DNA from: Longispora fulva
Lineage (GTDB): Bacteria; Actinomycetota; Actinomycetes; Mycobacteriales; Micromonosporaceae
Direction: 5' to 3'
Assembly: GCF_015751905.1 (NCBI RefSeq)
Contig: NZ_JADOUF010000001.1
Coordinates: 6,510,001-6,574,000, forward strand
Length of the DNA stretch: 64,000 nucleotides
Both the position numbers and the translations under genes were made by a program. Below, one piece after another: positions 1-9,755 of the stretch. The notes beneath the pieces are model-generated. The model was not told the origin of the DNA, searched no databases, and worked only from the letters and a program-made list of their open reading frames with translations. The stretch's first letter is position 1; each line of letters starts with the position of its first letter.

Positions 1-707
1 GGGCTCGGGTACGCGCCCAGGTCGAACGGTGGTGTCACGTGTTCCCTGACCACTTCCCGACTGCCGCCGGCGCCGGGGAGCGCCGGCCCGAGCAGCGCCG
101 CGCCCACGGCCGAGACCGCGAGGACAGCCCCGGACGTGAGCAGCCTCGTCCGCCGCCCGGTGCCGGACCGCGCCGGCGGGCGCAGCCGGTGACCGCGCAA
201 CGCGGCCCAGCCGAGCGCGCCGAGGGCGAACACCACCCCGTCGAGGAGCCGTGCGCCCGGTTCCGTCGTACCGAGCAGGATCACCGCACCGAGGACGGCC
301 ACCGGCACCGGAACCGGGGCGGCACTGCGGTCCACCCGCCGGGCCAGCAGGAACCCGGCGAAGCCACAAAGCAGTCCCAGGAGAAGCGGCACGGTCAGCA
401 GCGGACCGTCCGCCACCGGAGGCAGGGTCGTCAGCAGTTGCTTCCAGCCGGACACGGTCGCCGGTACGAGCGCCACGCCGACGAGGGGCACGCCGACCGC
501 GAGGTAGGCGGCGACGGCGGCGAGGGCGGCGAGGGCCACCGACAGCCGGGTGCACAGCCAAGCCACCAGGATGCCGGCCACCAGGGCCACCAGCCCGACG
601 AGGAGGAACCGCCAGCCCTCGAACGTGTTCGCGAATCCGACCAGCGCCAGCCCGCCGAGCACCGTGAGAAAGGCCGCGTCGACGAGGTCCGGCCTCGTTA
701 CCCTCAC
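1..707 (-). CDS. TgpA-like membrane transglutaminase (5' part of gene; truncated by window edge)
   Basis: About 235 N-terminal residues are visible. They form six or seven hydrophobic segments, the first few packed closely (residues ~8-100), matching the membrane half of DUF3488/TgpA-type transglutaminases. The catalytic transglutaminase-like core would lie beyond the window edge. The GTG start (707-705) overlaps the stop of the DUF58 gene in a GTGA arrangement, so the two are translationally coupled. MoxR-DUF58-transglutaminase is a recurrent actinobacterial gene order, which supports the call. Family membership is inferred from topology and context because no catalytic residue can be seen. 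Confidence 0.75.
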   Translation of the reverse strand, partial: MRVTRPDLVDAAFLTVLGGLALVGFANTFEGWRFLLVGLVALVAGILVAWLCTRLSVALAALAAVAAYLAVGVPLVGVALVPATVSGWKQLLTTLPPVADGPLLTVPLLLGLLCGFAGFLLARRVDRSAAPVPVPVAVLGAVILLGTTEPGARLLDGVVFALGALGWAALRGHRLRPPARSGTGRRTRLLTSGAVLAVSAVGAALLGPALPGAGGSREVVREHVTPPFDLGAYPS

Positions 708-1882
708 AGCTCAGCCCTCCGCCCGAGCAGCGGACGCAGGTCGGCCAGCTCGCGCATGGTGAGCACCGAGAGGCTCGTGCCGACCGTGATCCCGGCCGGA
801 GCGGCGGGGTCCACCCGAAGAGCGAGAGTGCGCAGTTCCGGCGGGACCTGGGCGCACGCCCGGCGCACGTCGGCGAACGCCGGCGCCGCGCCGGTCACCA
901 CCAGGGCTGTGGTGGTCTCCGGGGCGATCCGCAGCCCGCGCGCCACCAGCTCTGCGAGCCGGGTGCTGCCGAGTTCGGCCCGGGCGCAGGTGTCGAGCAC
1001 CCGGTGCTCGGTCGCCTCGTGGGCGACGTGCCCGGCGATGAGCACCGTCGTGTCCAGTTCGTCCTGCAGCGCCCGGACCGCGATGGACGCGCCGGCGGAG
1101 ATCGCGATCTCGAAGTGCTCCGGATCCGGGTACGCCGTCGCGTCGCCGTCCACGATCACCAGCAGATGGGTGCGCCTGGTGTCCAGGAACTGGCGGACGA
1201 GGAACCTGCCCCCCGGGACGGCCGACCCGACCTTCGCGGAGGACCGCCAGTGGATGTAGCGCCGGTCGTCCCCGGGCACGTACTCGCGCAGGGTGTGAAA
1301 CGCCAGGTCGCTCATCGAGATGTCGTTGCTGCTGCGGCCCTCCAGGTCCCTGAGCAGGCCCGATCCGAGCGGGGGAAGGGCGATGGTCGTGGGGTGCACG
1401 AACAGCTCCTGGACTCCGGGCCACGCGACGATCCGGCGCAGCAGGCCCAGCGGGTCGCCCCGGACAGTGGTGGCCGGCCCGATCGGAATCACCCCCCGGC
1501 GGGCGGCGACCACCGTGAACCGTTCGGTCCGTTCGGCGCCCCCGGCGAGACCCGGCACGTCGAACCGCTCGATGGCTGGGCCGACGGGCACCTCCAGCGC
1601 CATCGGCAACAGCCGCTGCCGGGCGGTGTTGGCGATCTGAACCGTCGCGGAGGTCCGACCGCCGGCGACCAGTCGGCGGCTCGCCACGTCGACGGACACC
1701 CGCAGTGACGTCCTGCCGACGGCGAACAGGCAGCACAGGGCGAAGGCGAGCAGGCCGAGCGCCGCGGCGTAGTGCAGTTCGATCCAGCCCAGTGCCGCGC
1801 CCGACGCCCAGCCGGCCAGTGAGCCGACGCAGACCAACCAGCCGAGCGGGGTGACGACGGAGAGGACCCTGTGGATGGTCAT
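704..1882 (-). CDS. DUF58 domain protein
   Basis: 392-residue protein with two N-terminal membrane helices (about residues 8-30 and 38-55), a beta-rich stretch, and the DUF58 signature YVPGDDRRYIHW (residues 201-212) followed by a von Willebrand A-like fold. DUF58 proteins are partners of MoxR AAA+ ATPases and are thought to help assemble or mature surface or enzyme complexes. The ATG overlaps the stop of the upstream moxR gene by one base (TGATG), and its own stop overlaps the transglutaminase start, so the three genes form one translational unit. Family call is secure; the substrate is unknown. Confidence 0.88.
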   Translation of the reverse strand: MTIHRVLSVVTPLGWLVCVGSLAGWASGAALGWIELHYAAALGLLAFALCCLFAVGRTSLRVSVDVASRRLVAGGRTSATVQIANTARQRLLPMALEVPVGPAIERFDVPGLAGGAERTERFTVVAARRGVIPIGPATTVRGDPLGLLRRIVAWPGVQELFVHPTTIALPPLGSGLLRDLEGRSSNDISMSDLAFHTLREYVPGDDRRYIHWRSSAKVGSAVPGGRFLVRQFLDTRRTHLLVIVDGDATAYPDPEHFEIAISAGASIAVRALQDELDTTVLIAGHVAHEATEHRVLDTCARAELGSTRLAELVARGLRIAPETTTALVVTGAAPAFADVRRACAQVPPELRTLALRVDPAAPAGITVGTSLSVLTMRELADLRPLLGRRAEL

Positions 1883-2850
1883 CACGCGGCGCGCAGGTCC
1901 GGCGCGGCGACGTCCTGGAAGATCTCGCCGATCACCTGGTCCACCGTGACTCCGTCGAACTGGGCCTCCGAGCCCACGAGGATGCGGTGCCCCAACACCG
2001 GTAGCGCCAGGCAGAGGATGTCGTCGACGGTGACGAACGACCGGCCGTGCGCCACGGCCCACGTCTTGGCGCACCGGACGAGGGCGAGACAACCGCGGGG
2101 GGACACCCCGAGCCGGACCTTCGGGTGCCGGCGGGACGCGTCGGCGATCCGGCTCACGTAGCCCAGCACCTCCGGCCGGACCAGGACGTGGTCGGCCAAC
2201 GCGCTCAACTGGGACACGGCGGTGTCGAGGATCACCGGATCCACCCAGGCGGACCGGTCGCGCACCGCCGATCCCTCCAGCAGTGCGACGGTGGCGTCGT
2301 GGTCCGGGTACCCGATGCTCGTCTTCATCAGGAACCGGTCGAGCTGCGCCTCGGGCAGCCGGTATGTGCCGGCCTGCTCGATCGGGTTCTGGGTGGCGAT
2401 CACCATGAACGGCTTGCCCACCGGGTGCGCCACACCGTCCACGGTCACCTGGCCCTCCTCCATCACCTCCAGCAGCGCGGACTGTGTCTTCGGCGAGGCA
2501 CGGTTGATCTCGTCGGCCAGCACGATCGAGTGGAAGATCGGGCCGGGCACGAACTCGAACTGCTGCTGGCGCTGGTCGTAGATCTGCACGCCGGTCACGT
2601 CCGACGGCAGCAGGTCCGGGGTGAACTGGATCCGGGCGTTGGTGCCTTTCACGGTGTTGGCCAGAGCCTTGGCGAGCGAGGTCTTGCCGGTGCCGGGATA
2701 GTCCTCTAGCAGGAGGTGCCCCTCGGACAGTAGGCACGTCAGGGCGAGACGCACCACGTGGTCCTTGCCCAGGATCGCGGCGTTGATGTTGGCGACCATC
2801 CGGTCGAAGGTCTCGGCGAACCGGGCGGCTTGGTCGGGACTGACGGTCAT
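1882..2850 (-). CDS. MoxR-family AAA+ ATPase
   Basis: 322-residue AAA+ ATPase. Walker A is PGTGKTS (residues 52-58) and Walker B is LADEINRAS (111-119); the usual MoxR sensor region ATQNPIEQAGTY follows. MoxR ATPases act as chaperone-like machines with DUF58/VWA partners, and that partner lies immediately downstream. The ATG at 2850 is preceded by AAAGGAC at good spacing. The upstream giant surface-protein gene ends only 20 bp away, so the two are probably co-transcribed, and that protein is an obvious candidate client. That relationship is inference. Confidence 0.93.
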   Translation of the reverse strand: MTVSPDQAARFAETFDRMVANINAAILGKDHVVRLALTCLLSEGHLLLEDYPGTGKTSLAKALANTVKGTNARIQFTPDLLPSDVTGVQIYDQRQQQFEFVPGPIFHSIVLADEINRASPKTQSALLEVMEEGQVTVDGVAHPVGKPFMVIATQNPIEQAGTYRLPEAQLDRFLMKTSIGYPDHDATVALLEGSAVRDRSAWVDPVILDTAVSQLSALADHVLVRPEVLGYVSRIADASRRHPKVRLGVSPRGCLALVRCAKTWAVAHGRSFVTVDDILCLALPVLGHRILVGSEAQFDGVTVDQVIGEIFQDVAAPDLRAA

Positions 2851-2870
2851 GCGCTGTCCTTTCGGGGGGT

Positions 2871-5800
2871 TTAATACCAGTTCATGGTGCTGCTGACGCC
2901 GCCACAGGTCACGGTGACCCAATGGGTGGGGAAGCCGAACCAGTCCGACGAGTCCCGGCTCTCGTTCGCGCCGTAGGTGTTGGTGACGAAGCCGCCCGAC
3001 CCGTCCTGGCTGGTGAAGGAGCACGACACGTTTCCGCCGAAGTTCGCGGTCTGCACGTGGATGTAGGCGCACGAGGTCGACAGGCACTGGCCCTTGCCGA
3101 CGCACGCCGATCCGCCGCCACCGCCGCACGCCCGCCCCTTGGAGATCGCGACCGTCGGCGGAGGCGGCGGGGTGGCCTGGGACGCCGACTGGCTCAACGT
3201 GGGCCGGCCGCCGTCGGACACCGTGACGGTGATGGTGTCCGTGGCGCTGTAGCCCATGTTGTCGGTGCTCGACCAACTCCAGCCACCCACCCCGGTCGTG
3301 AACGTCTGGTTCTGCCGACTGGTCGACACGTTCACCGTCGCGGGCTTGCCGTTCGGGTCGACGGAGACCGTGAAGTTGACGTCGGTTCCGTTGGCGGACG
3401 TGCTGATGGCCAGGTTGCGCATCGGCCCGTACGTGGTCACGCCGACCGCGACCGGGCTGTCGCACGGGTTGCCGGCACCGGTGCCGCCGTGGCTGCCGTT
3501 GCAGTTCTGCACGTTCAGCGCCACGTTCTGGCCGTTGGGTAGACCGTTCACCGTGCGGGTGACCCCGGACTGGCCGGCGGGGCTGAACGTCCACGAGCCG
3601 CAACTGCCGCCGCTGTAGGTGCAGGTCACCGTCGAGGTGGCGCCGTGGGAGGCCGGCGCGTCGAACCGCAGCGTGGCCTGGCCGTCGGCCCCGGTCGGAC
3701 TGACCGAGACCCCGGTCATCGGCTCCGGGGTCGCCGTGGCCTCCATCTGGGTGCCCGGACTGGGCGCTGACGTGTGGCCCACGGCGTTGGCCGCGGTCAC
3801 GGCATAGGTGTAGATGGTGCCGTCGTTGGTCAGCCCGTCGTCCGGGCACGAGGTGGCCGTGACGGCGGCGCACACGGTCTTCGAGCCACCGCCGTTCCTG
3901 GTCAGCGTGTACGTCGTCGGGGCCGGCCCGTTCGGGTCGTCCGCCGGCCACGACACGGTCACCGCGCGCTGGGACGAGTTGGCCGAGTCCACGGACGTGA
4001 AGGTCGGCGCCTGGGGCTGCGGGGGGACGCCGGCGGACTGGCCGGGTACCGTCGCCGCCGGCCCCGGACCCTGCGAGTTCACGGCGATGACCGTGAACAC
4101 GTACTGCGAGTCGTTCACCAGCCCGGTCGCCGTAGTGCTCGTGCCCGATACCGTCTGGTGCCCGCCACCGGTCCAGGTCACCTCGTACCGCAGAACCGCG
4201 GTGCCGTCGTTGGGCGGGGTGTTCCAGGCCAGGTGCAGGGTTCCGTCCTGCGGGTCGGAGACCGCCAGCGCCGTCACCGCGCCAGGAACGGTGTTCGGCT
4301 GGGCCGGCCCCGACGCCGCGCTCGGCCGACCCCAGCCGACCAGGTTCCGGGCCCGGACCGTGAACGTGTACGTCGTCCCGTTCGTCAAGTCCGTGATCAG
4401 GCATGGCGAGGCAGGGCACGTCCGCGTCCCGCCGGACCAGCTGACCTCGTAGGCGTCGATCGGCGCGCCGTTGTTGGCCGGAGTCGACCACGACAGCTGC
4501 ACGGACCTGCTCAGTACCGTGCGGCCGATGTCCGGCGGGCCGGGTGGGTCGGGCACGCCGAGAACGTGCAGGGTGATCTGCCCGGTGACCCGGCGGTCGG
4601 CCCGGTTCTGATCGGCGACGTCGGACACGACGACGGTGAAGGACATGGTGCCGTGGCTCTGCGCGCCGGGCGTGATCTTCACCGTGGCCCCGCTGACGAC
4701 GGCAGTCGCCGGCATGCCACCCGGCACTTCGCTGACCGCCACCGCGACCACGGCGGGATCGCGCAACTGGGACCGGACGTACGGCACCAGGTTCACCGTC
4801 GCGGTGTCGCCGGCCTTGACCCCGTCCACCGTGATCGGGGTGACGGACGGCGGGGCCGCCGCGACGACCCGGATGGGCAACCGGGCCGGCACGGTGTCGG
4901 CGCCGACGACCCCGATCACCAGTGTCCCGGTGGTGTCCGGCACCGCGGACCCCGCGGCGGTCACGACCAGTGCGTGTTTGCCGGAACCGTCCAGGCTGAC
5001 GCCCGCAGGCGCGGCGTTCTCCCACGAGGCCGTGTACTTCGTCCCGGTCAGCTTCGCAGGATCGGCCACCCACACGTGACACACCGAAGACACGTCAACG
5101 GTGATGGGTTCGCCGCCCTCGATCACGCTGAGCGCGTCCGCGGGGCAGCGCAGGACCGGCGTCTCGGGGCCGACCTGCACCGGGAGGGTCACCACGGCCG
5201 TGCGGCCCTGCGGATCGGTCAGCGACGCGCCGTCGGTGACCTGGAACGTGAGCGCCGCCGGGCCGGTGTAGTCGGCGCGGCCCGTCAGTACCAGTTGATG
5301 GTCGCCCTGGTTGTTGACGGCCACCCCGAAGGCTGGCGAGGCCCAGATCCGGTCGGTCGTGGTCAGCCGCAGGGGCTTGCTGGCCGGATCGAGCACGTAG
5401 TCGGCGATGTCGACGGTGACCGCGCCGTTCTTCGGCACGGTGACCGTCCGTCCGGGTTTGGCGTAGGGGCCGCTGGCCCCGGGCACCGGCACGTGCACCA
5501 GGCCCACCGCGGTCGCACCGCCCTGGTCGCGGACCTCGTAGGCGACGGTGCGCGGCTGGTCGGCCACCGGCACGGTCACCTTGCCGCCAGCGATCCTGGC
5601 TTGCGGGTCGAACACCCGGGTGACCGTGAGGTCGCGCGGATCCCCGTCGGGGTCCCCGCACTGGTGCAGGACGTCCACGGTCACGGTCGTCGCACCGGTG
5701 GCCGGTTCGGCGAAGGTGTCGCGGGTCAGCGGGGGCAGGTCGTAGCCCTTCTGGCTGTGCACGGTCAGGGTGGCCACGGAGGGCTGGCCGATCCCGTCGG

Positions 5801-8800
5801 TGACGGCGTACACCAGCACCAGCGGCCTGCCGGTCAGGTCCGGCGCGGTCAGCTCGACCACGCCGTCCGGGGCGGTGAGGGAGACGCCGTGTGGCAACTC
5901 GGGATTGCGCCTGGCCAGCGGCTCGATGGTCATGGCGTCGTCGGGCGCGCGCAGGTCGTTGGCCAGTACGTCGACCCGCAGGTGCGCTCCGGGTGCTGCC
6001 GTCACCACGTCGTCCACGGCCACCGGTGGCTGCGGGGTGCCCGGGGGCACGACGCCCACCCGGATCATGGCGGTGCCGGACTTGCCGTACCGGTCGGTGA
6101 CCCGGTATCGGAACGTGTCGGTTCCCGAGCTGGTCGGGTACGCCTGGTAGGTCAGCGACGTCGCGTTGCCCGCGAGGATCCGGCCGAGCGCCGGTGCCGA
6201 GTCGAGCCCGGTCACGGACACGGAGTCGCCGTCCGGGTCGACCCCGGTGCTGGGCACGGTGAGGATGACCGTCGCCCCGCCCACGGCTCGGGCCTCCACC
6301 GGTCGCGGCACGGGGGGCCGGTCGGGATTGGCCGCCGTCGGCGGGGGGACGACCGTCACGTGCGCGTGCCCGACGGCGACGTCACCCGCCGGGTCCTGAG
6401 CCACGTAGTCGACGGTCACGGTCAGTGGGGTGGTCACGGTCAGCGGGGCCACGTACCGGACCAGGTTGCCGGTGACGTACGCGGTGCCACCTGCGGGACT
6501 GATCGTCAACTGGCCGGGGCCGGGCGCGCCGGCCACGTTGGCGACGAGCGTGATCGGCGATCCCCCGGAGGTGGTGTCGTTGTCCAACACGGGGATGGTC
6601 ACGGCGTCGCCGGCCCGCACCACGGCGTAGTCGTCCTGCGGTACCGGGGTGTCGGCCGCCGGAGCCGGCAGCTGGGTGACGGTCACCTCACCGGTCACGG
6701 GTCCGGTGACCCCGTCGGTCACGGTGTACCGGATCAGCTGCGGGTTGGGGTTCACGACGGGCGCGAGCGCGTTCACCCGCAACCAGCGTCCGCCGATGAT
6801 GGCCACCTGGACCTGCGCGTCGGCGGCCACCGGCGCGGCGTGCTGCAACACGAGCACTCCGCCCGACGGGTCGAAGTCGTTGGCGAGCACGTCGACGGTG
6901 CTGGGCTGTTGGCTGTGCACGACGGCCGAATCGGGCATCGCCACCGGTGGGGCAGGGGTGGCGGGGGCGGCGACGATGTCGACCCGCACGGTGCTCTTCG
7001 CGAACGGCGCGTTGCCGTACGCGGCCGTGTAGTCCAGGAAGAACGTCCCCGCCCGCGCCGCGGTCACCGTCACGGTGCCGGAGTGCAGGTCCGTGACCAC
7101 GACCGCGCCTGCGGGGGTGGGCAGTTCGCCGGCCAGGGCGAGCTTCGTGGTCGGGTCGGTCGGGTCGGAGCCGGGCACGTCGTTGTCGAGCGGCCGGATC
7201 GTCACGGGCTGACCGACCTGTCCCCTCGCGACATCCGGCAGGGCCGTGGCGGGCAGCGCCGCCGTGGCGGTACTGCTCTGCACCGTCACCGCCACTGTGC
7301 CGTCGACCGGGGTGGCGATCCCGTCGGAGACCTTGTACCCGGGCTTCTGCGGGCCGGCGGCCAGCGGGGCGGTGAAGTCCACCAGGCCGTCGGACGTGGT
7401 GGCGACCGCGCCGGCTTTCGTGCTCGCGGAGACGAGGACCACCGGGTCGCCGTCAGGGTCGCGCCAGTCCGGCAGCACGGGCAGGGTCAACCGCCCGGCG
7501 GCCGGCACGGTCCAGGTCACCGGCCGGTACCCGGTGCGCAGCTCTGGCGGACGGTTCTCCCCGGGGCCGCGGATCGACACGGTGACCGCGGCGCTGGCGT
7601 TGAGATCCCTGCCATCGTCCACCGTGTACTTGAAGTGCACCTCAGTGACCTGCGCCGGTACCGTGATCGCCACGGTCTGCCCGTCCGGGGCGATGGCCAG
7701 CCGGGCGGCCGGATTGTCCGGGGCGGTGACGGAGGAGATCGACAGAATGTTGCCGGCCGGGTCGGAGTCGTTGTCCAGCACGTGCAACAGGGTCGTCCTG
7801 CCGGGGCGGGCGCCCAGGATGTCGTCCACGGCCTTCGGCGGCTTGTCACGGGCGAGCTGCGTGGTGGGGTTGTCCTTCGTCTTGTCGCTCGGCTTCTCGG
7901 CGGGCGGAGGCTTCACCGCGGACCAGTCGTCCACCCGGCGCTGGGTGGACAGGTCCCACACCTCGCCGGTGGCCAGGTCGTTCAGCACGAGGGCGCCCCG
8001 GTTCGCCCGGAACTCCGGTCGGGTGAGCACCCGCAGGTCCGTCAGGTTGCCGGGGGAGGCAGGCCGGCCACCGCACGACTTCACGTAGCCGTTGCGGGTA
8101 CCAGCCCACGCGGCATGCACGCAGTTGTCCAGCAGGGCCGGTTCGGCGGGCACCCCGGCGCCGATGTCGGACAGGGACGTGACCTTGCCGTCGGACAGGT
8201 CGACGGCCAGCAGGGACCGCGAGGTGGAGACCATGACGTTGGAGGCGGCGGGACCGGAGGACTGCAGCACCGCCGCGTGGTCGGGGCCGGTGACCGGCAC
8301 GGTGGGGCCATCGGGCACCACGAGAGTGCCACCTGTCGGGTCCAACACCACAAGACGGGTACCGACGGCCGTCGCCAGCACGGATTGCAGCTTCTGTCCT
8401 AGCGCCGAATACGCCGGTTCGACGAACCCTCCGTCCCGCACCCGGATCGTGGCGACCCGGCCGGCCGCCGAAACGGCAAACACCGTGCCGTCCAAGCCCA
8501 CGGCCAACCCCGCCGAGGCATCGGACCCGCCGTCGCCGACCGTGGCCAACGGAGAACCGGACGGGTCCACGCCGCTGAGGCCCGAGATGCCGCGACCGGG
8601 ATCCACCCGGCTGGCCCATACCTTGCCCGACTTCGGATCCAACACGGCGAGCGTGCCGCCGGCCAGCCGGACCTGCTGACTTTCACTCACGGGCAGACCT
8701 TGATCACCGAGAGTGACTCCTCGGGTCACGTCGACGGGGAACAGCTTGCCCGCCGCCCGGTCCCTGGCCACGACGGCCGACCCGTTCTGGCTGATGTCGA

Positions 8801-9038
8801 GCTGGTAGTTCAGGCGTGCGCCGCCGGGCGGGTAGAACGCGGCGTCCAACGAGCCCGCTGGCTTGTTCAGCCGGCCGAACAGCCCGTCGCGGTCGCTGGT
8901 GACCCAGATGCCGCCGTCGTTCAGTTCGACGTGTCGGACGGGGTAGCCTGTGGCGAACACCGCGTACACGACGAGGACGGCGGCGCAGACCGCCAACGCC
9001 ACCCCCGACGCGAATCCCACCAGGCGTCGCTTGCCCAT
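2871..9038 (-). CDS. Giant membrane-anchored multi-domain Ig/cadherin-like and fibronectin type III protein
   Basis: 2055 residues. A single N-terminal membrane helix (about residues 8-30) is followed by a roughly 340-residue region resembling a beta-propeller. A charged Pro/Lys linker (about 375-405) leads into a long array of Ig-like/cadherin-like (VCBS-type) repeats containing motifs such as DNDSDPAG and VTDG. Around 1500-1900 there are fibronectin type III repeats with typical 'PGPP..' boundaries. The C-terminus is Cys- and Gly-rich with several cysteine pairs, suggesting disulfides outside the cell. The stop of the preceding FHA gene (9041-9039) abuts this ATG directly. The protein is probably exported and displayed on the surface, with its short N-terminus inside. 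Its ligand cannot be told from sequence. Confidence 0.85.
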   Translation of the reverse strand: MGKRRLVGFASGVALAVCAAVLVVYAVFATGYPVRHVELNDGGIWVTSDRDGLFGRLNKPAGSLDAAFYPPGGARLNYQLDISQNGSAVVARDRAAGKLFPVDVTRGVTLGDQGLPVSESQQVRLAGGTLAVLDPKSGKVWASRVDPGRGISGLSGVDPSGSPLATVGDGGSDASAGLAVGLDGTVFAVSAAGRVATIRVRDGGFVEPAYSALGQKLQSVLATAVGTRLVVLDPTGGTLVVPDGPTVPVTGPDHAAVLQSSGPAASNVMVSTSRSLLAVDLSDGKVTSLSDIGAGVPAEPALLDNCVHAAWAGTRNGYVKSCGGRPASPGNLTDLRVLTRPEFRANRGALVLNDLATGEVWDLSTQRRVDDWSAVKPPPAEKPSDKTKDNPTTQLARDKPPKAVDDILGARPGRTTLLHVLDNDSDPAGNILSISSVTAPDNPAARLAIAPDGQTVAITVPAQVTEVHFKYTVDDGRDLNASAAVTVSIRGPGENRPPELRTGYRPVTWTVPAAGRLTLPVLPDWRDPDGDPVVLVSASTKAGAVATTSDGLVDFTAPLAAGPQKPGYKVSDGIATPVDGTVAVTVQSSTATAALPATALPDVARGQVGQPVTIRPLDNDVPGSDPTDPTTKLALAGELPTPAGAVVVTDLHSGTVTVTAARAGTFFLDYTAAYGNAPFAKSTVRVDIVAAPATPAPPVAMPDSAVVHSQQPSTVDVLANDFDPSGGVLVLQHAAPVAADAQVQVAIIGGRWLRVNALAPVVNPNPQLIRYTVTDGVTGPVTGEVTVTQLPAPAADTPVPQDDYAVVRAGDAVTIPVLDNDTTSGGSPITLVANVAGAPGPGQLTISPAGGTAYVTGNLVRYVAPLTVTTPLTVTVDYVAQDPAGDVAVGHAHVTVVPPPTAANPDRPPVPRPVEARAVGGATVILTVPSTGVDPDGDSVSVTGLDSAPALGRILAGNATSLTYQAYPTSSGTDTFRYRVTDRYGKSGTAMIRVGVVPPGTPQPPVAVDDVVTAAPGAHLRVDVLANDLRAPDDAMTIEPLARRNPELPHGVSLTAPDGVVELTAPDLTGRPLVLVYAVTDGIGQPSVATLTVHSQKGYDLPPLTRDTFAEPATGATTVTVDVLHQCGDPDGDPRDLTVTRVFDPQARIAGGKVTVPVADQPRTVAYEVRDQGGATAVGLVHVPVPGASGPYAKPGRTVTVPKNGAVTVDIADYVLDPASKPLRLTTTDRIWASPAFGVAVNNQGDHQLVLTGRADYTGPAALTFQVTDGASLTDPQGRTAVVTLPVQVGPETPVLRCPADALSVIEGGEPITVDVSSVCHVWVADPAKLTGTKYTASWENAAPAGVSLDGSGKHALVVTAAGSAVPDTTGTLVIGVVGADTVPARLPIRVVAAAPPSVTPITVDGVKAGDTATVNLVPYVRSQLRDPAVVAVAVSEVPGGMPATAVVSGATVKITPGAQSHGTMSFTVVVSDVADQNRADRRVTGQITLHVLGVPDPPGPPDIGRTVLSRSVQLSWSTPANNGAPIDAYEVSWSGGTRTCPASPCLITDLTNGTTYTFTVRARNLVGWGRPSAASGPAQPNTVPGAVTALAVSDPQDGTLHLAWNTPPNDGTAVLRYEVTWTGGGHQTVSGTSTTATGLVNDSQYVFTVIAVNSQGPGPAATVPGQSAGVPPQPQAPTFTSVDSANSSQRAVTVSWPADDPNGPAPTTYTLTRNGGGSKTVCAAVTATSCPDDGLTNDGTIYTYAVTAANAVGHTSAPSPGTQMEATATPEPMTGVSVSPTGADGQATLRFDAPASHGATSTVTCTYSGGSCGSWTFSPAGQSGVTRTVNGLPNGQNVALNVQNCNGSHGGTGAGNPCDSPVAVGVTTYGPMRNLAISTSANGTDVNFTVSVDPNGKPATVNVSTSRQNQTFTTGVGGWSWSSTDNMGYSATDTITVTVSDGGRPTLSQSASQATPPPPPTVAISKGRACGGGGGSACVGKGQCLSTSCAYIHVQTANFGGNVSCSFTSQDGSGGFVTNTYGANESRDSSDWFGFPTHWVTVTCGGVSSTMNWY

Positions 9039-9755
9039 CTAGAGCCCCCTACTCGAAGTGGAACCGTCCAACATGGTGAGATCGGCGTGCTCGACCAGCC
9101 GGGCGGCCAGCGCGTACTCGACCAGGCGCGCCCGCCGGTTCACCGCCAACCGACCAGGCTCGCCGTGCAGTCCCCGGATGCCGGCGCGGGCCAGCTTCTG
9201 GCAGACGTTGTCGAGCTTTCGGTTGAACCTGGTCAGCTGCCAGCCGAGCCGGGCGGCGGCCTGGGCGGAGGTCGGGATGCCGCCCGCACCCCGGGTGCCG
9301 CGGCGCAGCATCTGCTCGCACAGGGCGACGATCAGCCGCTTCTGATCGGGGGTGAAGGTCATCCGGCCGATGGTGGTTCTCCCCGCATCGCTGGCGGTCG
9401 GTGCGACCGGTACGAACAGCGGGTCATCCAGCACGATTTCGAACTCGTACGTCGTGCCACCGGCCGTGAACCACACGAACGTGCGGTCGAACACCAGCGG
9501 CAGCCGGGCGCCGGGTGCCAGCCACGCCTGCAACATGCCCTGCTCGTCGGCGACGGTCGCGGTGAGCCGGCTGCCCAGGTTCGTCAGCCACCACAGGGAC
9601 GCCTGGTCGCCGACCTGGAGGAAGTGCCGATGCAGGTACGGATTGTCGTCAATGGTCAGCCGGCCCTCCCGACCGATGACCAGCGGTTCGCCGGCCGACA
9701 CGGGGTGGGACTCGCCGCAGAACTCCACGGTCACCGACGCCGACCTCGCGCTCAC
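9039..9755 (-). CDS. Small FHA-like domain protein with C-terminal helical DNA-binding-like region
   Basis: 238 residues from a GTG that overlaps the kinase stop as GTGA; an in-frame ATG at 9764 is an alternative start. The N-terminal ~100 residues resemble an FHA domain (VIGREGRLTIDDNPYLHRHF). The C-terminal half (from about FTPDQKRLIVALCEQML) looks like a winged-helix or sigma-region-like module (AAARLGWQLTRFNRKLDNVCQKL). The gene sits between the Ser/Thr kinase and the giant surface protein, so it is a plausible phospho-reader for that kinase. The FHA call is moderately sure; the DNA-binding reading of the C-terminus is tentative. Confidence 0.7.
   Translation of the reverse strand: MSARSASVTVEFCGESHPVSAGEPLVIGREGRLTIDDNPYLHRHFLQVGDQASLWWLTNLGSRLTATVADEQGMLQAWLAPGARLPLVFDRTFVWFTAGGTTYEFEIVLDDPLFVPVAPTASDAGRTTIGRMTFTPDQKRLIVALCEQMLRRGTRGAGGIPTSAQAAARLGWQLTRFNRKLDNVCQKLARAGIRGLHGEPGRLAVNRRARLVEYALAARLVEHADLTMLDGSTSSRGL

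Noticed and set aside
3774-8402. 1542-codon open frame antisense to the giant surface-protein gene
   Set aside because: It is the GC-biased mirror of the real gene: residue content is Arg/Gly/His-rich without domains, while the minus strand gives clean Ig/FN3 repeats and operon overlaps.
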